Source: Marasmius tenuissimus
Taxonomy: Eukaryota; Basidiomycota; Agaricomycetes; Agaricales; Marasmiaceae
Assembly: GCA_029532415.1 (NCBI GenBank)
Contig: JAQOTA010000052.1
Coordinates: forward strand, 2,790,001 to 2,854,000
Length of the DNA stretch: 64,000 nt
Reading direction: 5' to 3'
The translations under genes were made by a program, and so were the position numbers. Positions 35,362 through 47,550 of this stretch are shown piece after piece. Numbering within the stretch: the stretch's first letter is position 1; each line of letters starts with the position of its first letter. A model generated the notes under the pieces. The model was not told the origin of the DNA, did no database searches, and saw only the letters and a list, made by a program, of their open reading frames with translations.

Positions 35362-36849
35362 GGAGAGATGGGCCATTATTGATCGTAGCGGAGCTCTTGC
35401 TCGGGCGCTCCCTGAGACCAATGAAACTGAGGAGACGGACGAGGAAGAATAGAATTATAGAGATGTATTAGATAGTGTACTGGCAATAGAAGTGGAATAC
35501 CGGGCAACCTTGCAAGCACGCTTCGGCCAGCTGGAGAAACGACCGGGACCACCCGTAAAGAAGGTCAGGCCATCATGTAACGAATGCTGGGAAAAAACCC
35601 TCCTATGACATCACAGTTGGGCCGAAAAAATTGCTTTCCAGTCGACCTACACTGTGAGGGTGGCGTTGGTTGATTATCATCCGAGTGATGACTGCTAATC
35701 AACAACCAACCTAACTTCGGCTAGTTGTTGGTTGATCTAGTTCAGACAACCATCTTGGCTGACTTTACGGAGCTGATTTTCAGCCAAGGACCAGATGGAA
35801 CGATTGGTTGGTGAGCTGTGGGAATATTCATGAGGTCAGATGATGCGATAAACACAAATGCAAACAATTTTTTTTCGTCGCTCACGGCCTAAGTCAGCAA
35901 ATCTGTCAGTCTGTTATCCTCCACTATCAAGACGCTCAACACACGGCACTGAGAAACCCGTCGACACCGAAACCTACTACAAGATCCTTTTATGCAATCC
36001 AAACTACCCATCGCAACTCATCAAAACTAACATTCACATGAAGAACTTTACTAGCCGCGGCCCACAGTAGACCTCTGTGGGCAGCAGAGCCCATTGAGAC
36101 TGGAGCAGCAAAAAGCGGGCGCTGGGTTACGGGCAGCATAAAAGGTGCGCTGAAAGAGCCATACTATTTTCATCATGATACTGAGCTCGACGTACATATA
36201 GCTATACCGAGTATCCGAAGGAACAGACCAATCAGACGGTTATACCCTTCGTTAAAATTCATTTCCGTGAGTAACGTTTGACTTGCCATAGCGAGCACAG
36301 CTAATCAAGGCTACCACAGCTTGATGATTGCTCCCTGCCTCCTGCTTCCTGCCATCCAAAATCAACATGGAATACCACGTGCCATTGTGAGTTCCAACGT
36401 CCACCCTTCGTCGACTTCCAAGCTCGGTTCTTCTGACCATATCTTCCAGTGCAAATAAAACATCAATATCGGTGGAAGCGTTCAATTTAGATGTAAGAGG
36501 TATTTGTCAGGCTCAAGAGGTATCGGCAATGGGGAAAACCCGCCGCTGTCAGTGTGGAGGGCCGAGGCTAGAGTGAGTGTCCATCACGTATGGAGCGCTT
36601 CAAACACTGACTCGCTCTTGCCTTTTCGCAGCTGAATACCACCTCTCATTGAACGGTTGGTGTAGTGCGCGCGGTGTCGGACAATCTATAAGCTCATGTA
36701 GTCCTTACCCGCGATTTGTCGTTCACATTACCATGTATATATATACCTGCTAATACATTTCTACTATTTCTGCTACCACAAACCGCATAGTGAGGCCTAG
36801 TGAATCCTGATAGCATCCAGCCGGTAGGGTAATATAATCCTAAATCAGC
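35362..36849. other. Repeat-derived, no supported gene
   Basis: Between 35660 and 35790 there are several GGTTGAT/ATCAACC words (GGTTGATTATCATCC, AATCAACAACCAACC), like those at 36.85-37.2 kb. Short frames elsewhere lack coding signatures. Confidence 0.45.
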
Positions 36850-37190
36850 CCGAGGGATCAACCTGATGTTGGTTGGGTTTCAGTAGGTACAGCCGGTACC
36901 CGCCCCTACAAATTCACTGGTTGAAAGTGGCCATTATAGTATGAAGAGCAACCTATGGGCTTTGGTTGAAAATCAACCTACAACCAGCCGACGGCTGGTT
37001 TATAAGCAAACAACCGAAGACTGATTTCCCGGGTTGATTTTCATCCAATTTCGCCCGCACAGAGCTAGTGCCCAGGTTGAATGTCAACCTATTGGGTGGA
37101 GGTGATTTCGACCCTCAACCTACCGATACCAAAAATAGGTTGAGCGTTCCTTTTCAACCTAGTTTTGGTCACACTTCGACCTAAGCGGTG
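36850..37190. repeat. GGTTGA/TCAACC palindrome-rich region
   Basis: Contains GGTTGAAAATCAACC, GGTTGATTTTCATCC, GGTTGAATGTCAACC and several isolated TCAACCT and GGTTGA words within about 340 bp. Similar words occur at 35.66-35.79 kb, so the two may be the subterminal parts of a second element of about 1.6 kb. Clear terminal inverted repeats were not found. Confidence 0.6.
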
Positions 37191-37301
37191 TTCACAGTGG
37201 TTGTTTAACGATGATGGATAAAAATGAGGTATACCCCGTTCACAGGTGCAGGTGGCATAGGACAAAAAACTAGAATTACATCTTTAATTCGTTCTGACTC
37301 T

Positions 37302-37817
37302 TCAAGGTGCGAGCGAGGTTCCCTTCTGGACCAAGCCCTATTGAAAGTCAAAAAAACGTGAATCAGGCAAGTCGTAAGAGGGATACCAAGTCAAATAACG
37401 CACCTGGAGCTGCTGGGGAATAGCGCCCTTCATCTCGTCGATCTTATTTCCTTTGTGGTAGACCTGGAATGTGGGCATCTAAAGCACCCCACAATGAGTA
37501 AGTAGAAGAAAGGAAGACAACTGATCGCGAAACTTACAGCCTGAATGCCACATTCGTTCATGATATCCTGCTGAGCATCGACATCGACCTTGTAGAATTT
37601 GAGTTTGGGATTCTCGTTGGACATCTTCTCATAGATGGGGGCGATCATCCTGCATGGGCCACACCATGAGGCCCAGAAATCGATGATGCAGGGCTCTTCA
37701 GAGTCGATCTGTGAAGGAGGAACGATCGCGATGAGATATAAAGATCAGGGTAGATCAGATAAACAAAGAACTGACGATCTTGCGGAAGCTATCGAGAGAT
37801 TCAATTGCAGTGGGCAT
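37302..37817 (-). CDS. Thioredoxin
   Basis: Small cytosolic dithiol reductase. Four exons: MPTAIESLDSFRKI, then IDSEEPCIIDFWASWCGPCR through MNECGIQA, then MPTFQVYHKGNKIDEMKGAI, then GLVQKGTSLAP and TGA at 37302-37304. The active site WCGPC, the cis-Pro motif MPTF and the full length of about 105 residues are those of a canonical thioredoxin. Start ATG at 37815-37817. Shares a 222-bp divergent promoter with NOP10. Confidence 0.95.
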
Positions 37818-38039
37818 TATGGTGGTGAAAGAGATCAAGGAAGAGAGGTGAAGGTTGAAGACAAGAAGAGAGCTGCTTAAAAGTCGTTTTGTCCTCGATT
37901 TTGAAACGGGATTGGTGAGCAAGAATGACGCCACGTGAGGGTTACAAACGCATACACGTGACTATTCGAAGCGCCGAAGTGCCTGCCTGAGAATTTCTCC
38001 ACAATTTTCTCCGCTCTCAAGTTACTCTTTACCGTCACC

Positions 38040-38336
38040 ATGCATTTGATGTACACTTTGGATGAGAATGGCAACAGAGTATATACCCTCAAAGTGCGTA
38101 TTGCTTTACTTTTGAGTCCAAGTCGCTGACCTTCTCGCCCAGAAAGTAACCGATGCAGGCAAAATCACCAAGTCTGCGCACCCTGGTGAATTTCAGCGCT
38201 CATGAAGCAACACGACCTTTTCTCATCCATTCCTTCAGCTCGATTCTCTCCTGATGACAAGTTTTCGAGACATCGCGTCACCATCAAAAAGCGCTATGGC
38301 GTTCTTCTGACCCAATTACCAGCAAAGCCGATGTGA
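38040..38336 (+). CDS. NOP10: NOP10, H/ACA snoRNP subunit
   Basis: Core protein of box H/ACA ribonucleoproteins that guide rRNA pseudouridylation, acting in the nucleolus. Three exons give [38 protein letters not shown] and [20 protein letters not shown]; 64 residues, the usual size. Start ATG 38040, stop TGA 38334-38336. The frame is broken by two introns of about 45 and 75 bp, so no long ORF is seen. The N-terminal MHLMY, the HPARFSPDD block and KKRYG are diagnostic. Confidence 0.95.
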
Positions 38337-39072
38337 AGTTGGAGCACAGTTATGGGGGACTCTTTCTTGATTGGGGGTTTGAATTAGGCATTACAAACGG
38401 GCGGCAGGGAGAATGTTACTATCACTGTCTGCCTATATGGCAGTGCGACGGTACCTCGGAGGGTCATGGAATTCACGGTGTTGTGCTCGAGCCATCCATC
38501 AAAAAATTGCTTACAACTCTCCTGCCTCGTTTGTAGTACGCGGTACTCTGACGTCTTAGTCTATTGTGAATGAAGGCCAGACCTTGACATGTCTTGGTGC
38601 TCTTTCAACGCGATTGGCCACGATTCCCGTACATCCTAGGACATCCATGGCACAATTTGCGTCAACAACCACCTCAGTTCATTTAACATTACCGTTGCGG
38701 TACGGAGTTGATAATTCATTTTACTCGGTGTGTCCCCGCTAGAAGCCTGTTATGAAGGACAGTTTGAGCAGCGAGCGGATGCGATCATTGCTTGCAAAAG
38801 CCATGGAAATCAGAGCGCTCCCCATTGCTCGACAGCGTCGGTCTCTTTTCGAAGCACCGTCACTGTTGCACGGCTCAGCCGGCGCGGAGTCGGGGCCTGT
38901 CATCTTGCTGACGCCCCTCGGCATCCTCGGCCGCTTGACCCGCCGCTTACATTTCTCCGGATTAGGAAAGCAAAACGCTGTCTTTGTCATACTTATTATA
39001 GCTTGGTGGACCTTATGAGACGGCGCCCCATTCTCCTTCCTCCACCCCAGTGACTCTTTCTTTCAGACCACC
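38337..39072. other. Intergenic region
   Basis: 3' flank of NOP10 and promoter of the Sec14-like gene. Overlapping short frames at 38730-39053 lack a domain and are probably non-coding. Confidence 0.4.
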
Positions 39073-40491
39073 ATGTCATCGACTAAAACCACCAAAATTT
39101 TCACCAAGCCTGAGCCCGACACGAAGATTGGACCTATCTACGAGTATACCGATGCTCAGACCACCATGATGAAGGACTTGAAGGAGGTGGGTTGATTCGG
39201 ACTCATATCTTTTTTCGACAATTAATCTTTTTTCTTTTTCGCGGCATCTGATAGTATGCCACTAGTATCATGCTCCCAGGAACAGATTCGTATTACCAGT
39301 GGGAATCGCGATGGTTGAGCAAGCCCGATACGATTCCGAGGTACATGCGTGCGGCCAAGTGGGACCTGGAGGATGGTAAGAAGAGAATAAAGGGAACTTT
39401 AGAGTGGCGAAGGTCATTCAAGCCTGAGCTGATCACTCCGGAGGAGATCAAAATTGAAGACGAAGGTGGCAAAATGTACGTTTTACCTCTTCACGTTGAA
39501 AGACCTGTTCACTCAACGGTTTTCTACTCGTAGCCTCATAGACGGGTTCGATAAAGATGGTCGACCAATCATCTACATGCGTCCTGGACGACAGAATACC
39601 GAAACTAGCCCACGTCAGTTGAGGCATTTGGTGTGGTGTTTGTAAGTATTGGTGCTCTGTCGTGCAAGTTTCCCGGATGTTCAATTCCTCGAATAGGGAA
39701 CGCGCCAAAGACCTCATGCCACCTGGACAAGAGTCACTAGTGATCATAGTCGACTACAAGTCCACTACCCTCCGTACCAACCCGTCGATATCAGTCGCAC
39801 GAAAGGTCAGTTCTTGGTATCTCCTCGTGACTGATGGAACACTCTTCTGATTGATTCCCGCAGGTCCTCAACATCCTCCAAAATCATTACGTCGAAACCC
39901 TGGGCCGAGCCATCGTGGTTAGGCTACCAATGCTCCTCAACTTCTTCTACAAGGGCATTTCTCCGTTTCTGGACCCAGTAACACGCGACAAAGTACGTGT
40001 TCCATACCTCGCGTCCCCGCCCGCGGTTTATTCACAGGAAAACGCGTTTTTCTTGTTCATTTCATTAGATGCGATTCAACCCCGATCTTCTCGAACTCGT
40101 CCCCAAATCTCAGTTGGAGGCAGAGTTCGGAGGCGACCACCATTACGAGTTCAACCATGAGGATTACTGGAAACAAATCATCGAGTGAGTAATATTCCCA
40201 CCGATCGCGCCGGTGACTAAGCTAACGTTGCCACCCACCCCTTGCCAGGGCTTGTGGTATCGCGGAAGACGGAACTCGGATTGGAGAAGAGCTCGGGCCG
40301 TCGAACACGCCTGCTGCCAATTCTCCGACCGCTAGTATCGTGAGCTTGGAGTGAGTGGTTGCTTCTTGGCAATAACCGGTCGGATCCTGACACGATGCTT
40401 TCTTCTCAGACACGACAACGAGCAAGACGAGTTACCTGCTCAGGACGGCCGTGCTACCGATGCTACCCCCACTTTGGCTGTGGGCGCGTGA
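39073..40491 (+). CDS. Sec14-like CRAL-TRIO lipid-transfer protein
   Basis: Start ATG 39073 (MSSTKTTKIFTKPEPDTKIG), stop TGA 40489-40491; about 325 residues over roughly seven exons. The N-terminal CRAL-TRIO-N helix block reads IPRYMRAAKWDLEDGKKRI and TLEWRRSFKPELITPEEI. The lipid-binding lobe follows: GFDKDGRPIIYMRPGRQNTE, LVIIVDYKSTTLR, VLNILQNHYVETLGRAIVV, PMLLNFFYKGISPFLDPVTR and the end DLLELVPKSQLEAEFGG. Members bind and exchange phosphatidylinositol and other lipids in the cytosol. The C-terminus is a disordered acidic tail. Family is clear; ligand is not. Confidence 0.92.
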
Positions 40492-41310
40492 TACGATGCA
40501 AGTTTTTAATGTGTATCTGAGAGCTGTAATTATAGGATATTTATCGGGCTAGTTCCCTTTCTTTGTTGTCTCTGACTCTTTCTCCCTTTCCCTCTGTCCA
40601 CTGCGACTCACTAGCATGTAGAACGCATTTGTGTTATCTATTTCAATTGACTCCCACCTCATCTCATCTCGTAGCTCACATCTATCATCGTCGAGCATGT
40701 ATTATTGTTACCTCCCAAACCTTAATCCTGCAATACATCTTGTTCTGTGCACATCCTTCCGGGCCTGGCGTTTGGTCTCATAACACGACCGGATGGTAGC
40801 TTGAGGTCAACTTACGGTACTCACGACGACCCGCGGACACTGACTATCATGTCATAGCATCAAAATCTCGTCCTAGTTTGTGGGCGCTTATGGGCGCCGC
40901 ATTCCAGTGCAGATTCCGAATTGACACTCCGTCAAAGGTCTGCGTCCAGCGCACTTCCTCGGATGCCCGCCCTAAGAGAGTGTCTCCTGCGACTAAGCCA
41001 GATCGTTTTCAAGCGGATCTGAGTACGGCTACTAGGTGCCTCCTGTTTTAGGAAAGAACACTCATCCTGACCATAAGTGAGATTGTGTTCGGTCAGCCCT
41101 TCTCGAGCCGATGCACGTTAGATTGCCTGATACTGATTTGGACTACTGGAAACGTCGCTTCCCCGGCATACACGTCAAGCGGTTGATATTGTGGTGGTAG
41201 CCGCAGTGTACGAGCCATGCCAATGAACACGAGAGTTGTTGTACCACGCAACGCCAATGCACTCGAATAAGAAGAGGGTATAATAATACATCCATGTGTT
41301 ACAAGATCTC
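40492..41310. other. Intergenic region between convergent genes
   Basis: Holds the 3' ends of the Sec14-like (plus) and SCP2 (minus) genes. Short frames only; nothing supported. Confidence 0.45.
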
Positions 41311-41942
41311 TTAGAGTTTGGCTTGTTTGGCTTTGGCGGTCTATCAGACGAGTCAGTTGGTTCAGAAAGAAAGTAAACTTTGGCAAGACGCACCTTGAGT
41401 ACAGTGTCCAGCTTAGTAGCGAGCATGATGTTGCCCTTCGTCTTGATCTTTCCAGTCATGAATGCCTTCTGGCCGTTGAGCTGTGTCATTGGGGGTTTGA
41501 GATTGAGCAGGCGAGTCGAAGGGATTTGGCTATCGAATCAACACACCGAGCCATCCGCTAGCTGAGCAAAAGTTTCATCGCTGCATTGAATTGACACATC
41601 AGCCTTGGGCTTTGCGGGTCCCTTGGTGACAGTTCCGGTCTTCTTCAAGTCGATAGTCCACGTAGCCTCCTTTCCTTCGGCATTCTTGACAACGAATTCG
41701 AAGATACCGTTGGTCTGAAATCGCAATAAGCATTACTGGAGTTCGTTATGGTGAATGTTGCGCACCTTCTTGATCTGACTCGACCTCTCGGACTGCGAGA
41801 AAGAGGAAAATGCCTGGCTGAGAGCAGCCATGACGTCGCCAGTCTGGTAGATGAATAATAAATACTTGTGAGCGGAGAACGGAGAGAATATTGAGAGGAA
41901 GGCTAAACTGACCTTGAATCCGTCGGCTTTGAGGTCTGACAT
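41311..41942 (-). CDS. SCP2 sterol-carrier domain protein
   Basis: Stand-alone SCP2 domain of about 130 residues, a lipid/sterol-binding protein usually peroxisomal or cytosolic. Exons: MSDLKADGFK; TGDVMAALSQAFSSFSQSER; TNGIFEFVVKNAEGKEATWT through ETFAQLADGS; LNGQKAFMTGKIKTKGNIML; TAKAKQAKL and TAA at 41311-41313. The ending KAKQAKL resembles a peroxisomal targeting signal type 1 variant (AKL), so peroxisomal import is likely. Start ATG at 41940-41942. Confidence 0.92.
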
Positions 41943-42718
41943 AGCGATGGTAGTGTTGGTGTTGGTGGTAAGAAAGAAAGAGGTGACTGTTATTTCTCCG
42001 CACGCACCAAAATATACGACCGCTTTCACATGATTTTTCTACCCCCGCTTGGGCCACTTCGAATTCCGGCACATGGCGCGCCCGACCGTCACTAACCTAC
42101 CTTCCCATCCACTATCACAATCCTCTATTGCTTTTGATGAAAATTCGAATCAATTCATTGAATGAGAAGAGGTAGAGAATCATGGAATGGGGCAAACATA
42201 GAAATGAGAGCCGCAGGCAAGAGTCCATACTTTCTTCTGTTCATCTTGTTGCAGTCTAGAAAGTCTCCTTTCCATTTTTTTAGTTCAGTCAAGGTCTCGC
42301 GCCTCCGTGATTCGAGTAGGAAGACTTTATGGGGGCTCTCGACTCGGTTTCTATAGACATAAGCCATATTCACAGGAAAACAGAGGACAAACCACCGCGA
42401 AACGTTATCACATTCCTAAGTCCAGATACGGTATCGCTTTCTATTCAATGATCCAAACCTTGACATTGAGATTTAACTTGTATTAGACTTTACAGGCATT
42501 GCGTAGTCGGGATAATATCAGGGGCCCGAAGAAGACTTTACAGTGCTTTACTCCGCCGAAGGACCCTGATTCAGAGCTTCACCACTTGTTTCTACTCCTT
42601 ATTACTGCTCCTATCATCGACCCTCTGTATTTATACGACTTTGGGGACATCAGAGCAAGGTATTACACCATCTTCTCCCCAATTCTCTACACAATTACCC
42701 GCCTCGCTTGTTTTTGCC
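41943..42718. other. Intergenic region
   Basis: Divergent promoter region between SCP2 (minus) and the membrane protein (plus). Complementary short frames at 42155-42373 lack coding signature. Confidence 0.4.
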
Positions 42719-43994
42719 ATGTCGGAACTATCTATCCGCCTCATCGGTGTCGGGAGCTTGGCCCTCAGCATCATTTTCCAACTCACCTGGTTCGCTACTG
42801 AGCATCAATCTCGGGACGACTTTCCTTTGATTGCTGGGTCATACTCGGTGCACCCGTATTTCATATACGCAGCCCTTGTTCTCCAAATAGTTCTCCAAGT
42901 CTACTGGTTACTCAAGCCGCCCGCAAGAATTCAACTCAAGGACGTCGACACAGACGGAGTGTTCGACATCGAAATCATCAGAAGGGACTATGCGGATCAT
43001 GTCGAAGACTACATCTCCCCTGAAGCAACAGGGCCATTAATGTTCTTCGACCGTCTCTCGTATATGCCCATCTACATCTTTTTCAACATCTTCTGCAGTT
43101 CGTACTCTCCTTCTTTTTTGACTTGTCGCTTCTAACTGCTCTCCAGCAATGTGGATAATTGCCAACCATTACGGCCTTTTTATCCCTGCCTTAGTTATTC
43201 TTCTCTGCAGCGCCAGTATCCAGCTGTATAGCCTCTTCGCGACTCCGTCGAAAAACATCTGTAAAGACGGTCTCACGATGGTTGTAGCTAAGCTCAATGC
43301 AGCGTATACCATCATGCTCATATCGAAGATGTGCGCCGTTTTTGAGGCAAGTATTGCATTGCACGCCGTCCTTCTTTTTCTCACATCTTCCACCACGACA
43401 GGCCACCCCTTCGCCTCCTATCATTCAGTTAGTCAATCACGGATTTGTTTTCGTACTCCTCGTACGCCTATTTTTCGATGCCTTCCAATATCACTCTGCT
43501 GATTTGGAATTCGACAGACCATTGCTTCAGGACCGGACCCCACGTTTGGCCTCGCTGTAGTATACATCCTGGCGTCGTTGTACCATGGGTCCACCCTCAA
43601 CACGTTATGGCACAATGCTTTCTATTGGACCGCGGCTGTTATCACGGCTATCACTACCCTCGACTACGTGGGGCGCACTTTTTGTAGCAGTATCGACGAC
43701 CAAGAAGACCAGGAAGACACTGACTTTGAAGATGAGAGGTTCTTGTTATCCGGAGAGAAATCGCAAGGACAGGCCCCTACGACCATCCGGATTCCTGATG
43801 AAAATATTGCCGGCTCTGCGGACTCTCCTCTTCCTCTTTCGACGGCGGAACTCGGAAAACTCCACGCGCAGGGGCTCCTTCCCGGTGTAGGAGATTCTTG
43901 TCACTTGCCGCGCTGGGCGCAAAATTCAGAAAAGCTCGATTCTGAGCCACTCTCTGTATCGTCCGACTACTTTTCGTACGCTTTCGCTGTGTAG
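42719..43994 (+). CDS. Orphan multi-pass membrane protein
   Basis: Start ATG 42719: MSELSIRLIGVGSLALSIIF. Hydrophobic helices: residues about 5-27, 43-65 (YFIYAALVLQIVLQVYWLL), IYIFFNIFC-TMWIIANHY, FIPALVILLCSASIQLYSLF, NAAYTIMLISKMCAVF, FVFTIASGPDPTFGLAVVYI and WTAAVITAITTLDYVGRTF, then a soluble tail with an acidic run (DDQEDQEDTDFEDE). Introns at about 43099-43146, 43347-43401 (GC donor) and 43452-43515 restore one frame. Stop at 43992-43994. No domain recognised; the loop with DGVFDIEIIRRDYADHVEDY is soluble and conserved-looking. Function unknown. Confidence 0.75.
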
Positions 43995-45989
43995 AACCCC
44001 CTCATTATGCCGTTTTAGTATAAGTCGCTGCGATTGTAGTACATTGAAAAATCCGTTTGACATCTGCTTGCCCTTTAAATACCCGTCGGAATCGTGTTAC
44101 GCCACCGGGCTCGTAGTACGCTAGCTCACCCATATGTCAGGTTCTTCTGTGTACGAGTGCCAGTGGCGTCCAGCGGCCGTACAGAGTCGAAGCTGAAGAA
44201 TCCGGGCGTGTACCTTCCGAGATTCGACTTGTCGAGGGCAGTCCGTTCGTGATATGACCTTGAACAGACGTTCCGAGGCTCCGTAGTTTCCAGGATGCCA
44301 AAATTGCGCTTGATATGATCGCGATCGCAAATTCAGGTGAGCTGAAGGAAAGTCGAATAGGTTATAGATAGCGTTCTCGCTTCCTACTAGATTGATTCAC
44401 GACTACTCGAGACTCGAGGTTAGTAGTGCCTGTGAGGAACTATGCAAAGGGGCTGATACAGAATTCTAAATGAGAAACGGCGTACAATTCTACTCACAAG
44501 TTCCACAGCACTCTCCGTCATACGAGACTAGCACCGCAGTTGAGCTAATTGCAAAAAGGGGTGCACCTTGACTATGAAAAGCCACCTGTCTACCATGAAA
44601 TCTCAATTGTGGGGTCCTAGAAGCGAGAGTGTATTAAAGGTTCCCGTGATACAGGTCGCGGGGACGCTAGTAACTGAGATTAATCTAAGCGTCCAAAGCT
44701 GCACTAGCGGTAGGACCTAGAGGCAGAGGCAGAGGTAGGGGTAGGGCTGCAGAGGTCCCAATTAGGAACTACAAGGCCCGGGGTCCGCAGCTTGTGCGTT
44801 GCCCAAGTTAGTCGCACTTTTCAAACAAGGTCATGGATTCTTCGGTAACTTCAGTTTATCTACAGTGCCGTCTTGATAGGGGTCTGAGATACGATAGTTT
44901 GGCCCGAAGGTGGAAAAGAGCTGTATAAGATTTTGAGTGTGGATATTCGGCGCAGATACGAACTCGAGAGCTGTAGATGTAATGGTCGTTCGACGGTAAG
45001 CAAACCTATGCAGACTGGCACGAACGACCAGGAACAATCACGTCTAATCACGTTTGGTCACAGTCACAACTTGAGCGTCACGCGTTCGTTACGTCCAAAT
45101 CTCAAACTGGGACCACCACTACCGCTCCTGTTCAGTCTGAAAAGGTCAGTTGTATATTTAGCTCGAAACTGCTCCCAGTCATTATTGCTCATTCTCGATG
45201 TCTTTTGGAAGCCTAGGTTAGCTCAATAGAGGGTTCAGAAGGGAAAAACACAACAGTATAGTGAGTCGCATAAAGTCTGGTATAACTCAACCACCGATCT
45301 TAGAGCTTCTATTATAGCGTAGTCACCAGTAGCGGCACTTTTTTACTCAAAGAATGAAGAAACTTAAAAGCTAGAATTGGGGCACCTTCTGCGGTACTGG
45401 GAGATCAAGGCTCTAGTGTAACCAACGGGAAACTTCAACGCCATTCTTGGACCAACAGTTGCTCTACGTGCGGGCTTTAACACGAGGAATTCGAGGGTAT
45501 ATGACCGCAGCCCACTACGGACGCAGCTGGCAGCAGTCAGAAGTGTTTACCCGGAGCGGTAGCACTAACACTGATACTACCCCGCCATTCACTTCTTGTT
45601 CTATTCCCTCCCCATTTCCCCTCATCTGTTTTCTGTTGTCGTAGTCTTGAGCTGTTGGAGACTCTAGAGAATCTGCGGCGATGGGCACGGGCGACCCGAA
45701 AATCTTGATGTGTCAACAGCCCACCTTGCAGTCGCGGGTCTTTGCCTGCCAATCATGACCTTTCATTCTTACCACCATCATCATGTTGGGGTTGACTGGA
45801 GCACTCAACCTCACCCCGATTTTGATTGATACTTAGACTAACCGAATCCAGTCGCGAAGCTACACTCCTTTTCGCTCGACTCCTACTCTACAATCTCGCA
45901 GTTCCCAAGTGGGACCATTGCGGGTCATCTTCTGCTTCGCCAATCTTCCCCGATAACTTTGGTTCAGTGCTACGCGTGTCATCAGCGTT
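43995..45989. other. Intergenic, with partial copy of segment U (44830-45230)
   Basis: At 45060-45140, sequence encoding PNLKLGPPLPLLFSLKR parallels the PPLSVHACLH block upstream of P450 copy 3 and the PPPPLSVHASLH block upstream of copy 1. This is the remnant upstream segment of the P450 pseudogene. Elsewhere no gene is supported. Confidence 0.4.
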
Positions 45990-47127
45990 TGCCGATCTGA
46001 AGGGACTCCCCGTCTTGGACAATATCTGCGACATCGCCAACCGTCAAGACTACCTTTGGATCACCTATTCTCAATGGGCACAACGCTTCGGAAACGTGTT
46101 TCGACTCAATATCTTTGGGGTCCCCACAATCATCCTCAATTTCCTGGGGCCTCGTTCAAGAGGAACGCTAAGAAATGGTACCAGGATACCAAGGAGCTCA
46201 AAGAAATGCCGTGGGAGTGGGTACAACAGGGAGGTATGAGTTTTTACCATCAACGAACATCCAAGTATCTTACAAGCTCGAATCATTACCCAGGCCGCCG
46301 GAATAGCTGATTCGTCTTTCTGCACTGAGACCGCAGAACGCCTAGGAATCACTATGTGAGAAGGGTCCGAGATGGAAGATATGATCAAGAATTGCGCCTT
46401 TTCCGCATACATAGGTGAGCACCATCACCCGTAACGCCTTCTGATCTCCACTTACTCCTCCTAGTTCGTCTTCCCAGTGGGTCCGGAGACCGTGAATTTT
46501 GAATTTTCTGTCGAATTAGATCTGAGGATACTCACGCTTGCTCCGATTAGACTGTGTCGGCAATCCTGACGTTCATCCTTACGAGGACCCTCCATCCGGA
46601 AGTTCAAGTCTGCGAACAGAAGGAGATCGAAAGCGTAGTGGGTCTGGGCGGCGTTCCCGACTTCAACGATAGGGACAGTCTACCTTATATGAATGCCATC
46701 ATCTCTGAGGTGCTGAGATTGCGTCCGGTATCACCTCTCTGCGAGTTAGATTGATCTCGTTTCCCCTTGTATGATCCCTAACGCACGTACCGAAGCTGTT
46801 CCTCATCGAGCCGTCAACGATGATGTTTACGCGGGATACCATATTCCTGCAGGTATGTGAGGCATCCCGAGTCCTATCTTTGGCTGTTCTAATCGGAGCA
46901 CTCAAAGGTGCGACGGTCGTTGGCAACGTCTGGTATGCTCCGCTGTCACACCTACAACTCGAACTAGTCCTTATTCGTTTCTTCAGGTCTATAATGCACG
47001 ATGAGAACTTGTATGGTCCCGACGTTTCGAAATTCAACCCGGATAGGTTCATGGGACCCGATGGCAGGAATCCGCTTTTCCCTGATCAGGCTTTCTGAAT
47101 TCGGTCGAAGGTATTCAACACTCCATA
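45990..47127 (+). pseudogene. Cytochrome P450 pseudogene, copy 2
   Basis: Starts in the hinge (LKGLPVLDNICDIANRQDYL, WITYSQWAQRFGNVFRLNIF) without the membrane anchor. At about 46147 it jumps to ASFKRNAKKWYQDTKELKEM, so roughly 800 bp present in copy 3 are deleted. An in-frame stop replaces the codon after RLGITM. Later exons remain: LTFILTRTLHPEVQVCEQKE, EVLRLRPVSPL, AVPHRAVNDDVYAGYHIPAG and FNPDRFMGPDGRN. It ends at DQAF followed by a stop; the haem-binding exon is missing, and an inverted-repeat insertion starts in the intron that would precede it. Non-functional. Confidence 0.88.
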
Positions 47128-47550
47128 TGGTGCACACGGCCTAGTCACCGCTACTTTGGACACGCGCCAAACTGGTCCAGCAACGATGGTCCCGGGCGCT
47201 TAGCTGAGCGCTTGCTTGCGGGGTCTCGGAACCAGCCAGAACCAGCCACCCCAAGCTTTTCTGGCTCTGAAAACCACGCCCATGAGCGACTCCGAAGCCT
47301 CGAAAATTAACGTCGGGCCGGCGCCAACCAGCGCTTAACGGGCGTTTGACAGGGCTCTTAGGTGCCGCGCCAAATTGGCCGAACTTTGAAAGATGAACTC
47401 GGCCAGTTTTGCTCCGATGGACTATTGCTCTTAGGGTTGTAATCTTCATATATGTATGTGTTTTTCTGTAAGACAGTTAGTCAATATAGTTGAAATCGCA
47501 TGTGCTAAAAGTTTTGTACAAAAGTAGTGGTGACTAGGCCGTGTGCACCA
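47128..47550. mobile_element. 423-bp MITE-like element with TA target duplication
   Basis: Ends are 30-bp inverted repeats with one mismatch (left 47128-47157, right 47521-47550), beginning TGGTGCACACGGCC and continuing through CTAGTCACC. TA flanks both sides (47126-47127 and 47551-47552). No coding capacity. The TA duplication points to a Tc1/mariner-like mobiliser. It interrupts the last intron of the P450 pseudogene. Confidence 0.82.

Noticed and set aside
38730..39053. Overlapping plus and minus frames between NOP10 and the Sec14-like gene
   Set aside because: All three frames are open by chance over GC-rich DNA; no domain or splice support.
44470..44570. Possible tRNA: TAGCTCAACTGCGG resembles an A box on the minus strand
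   Set aside because: No B box (GGTTCGANNCC) and no cloverleaf could be drawn.
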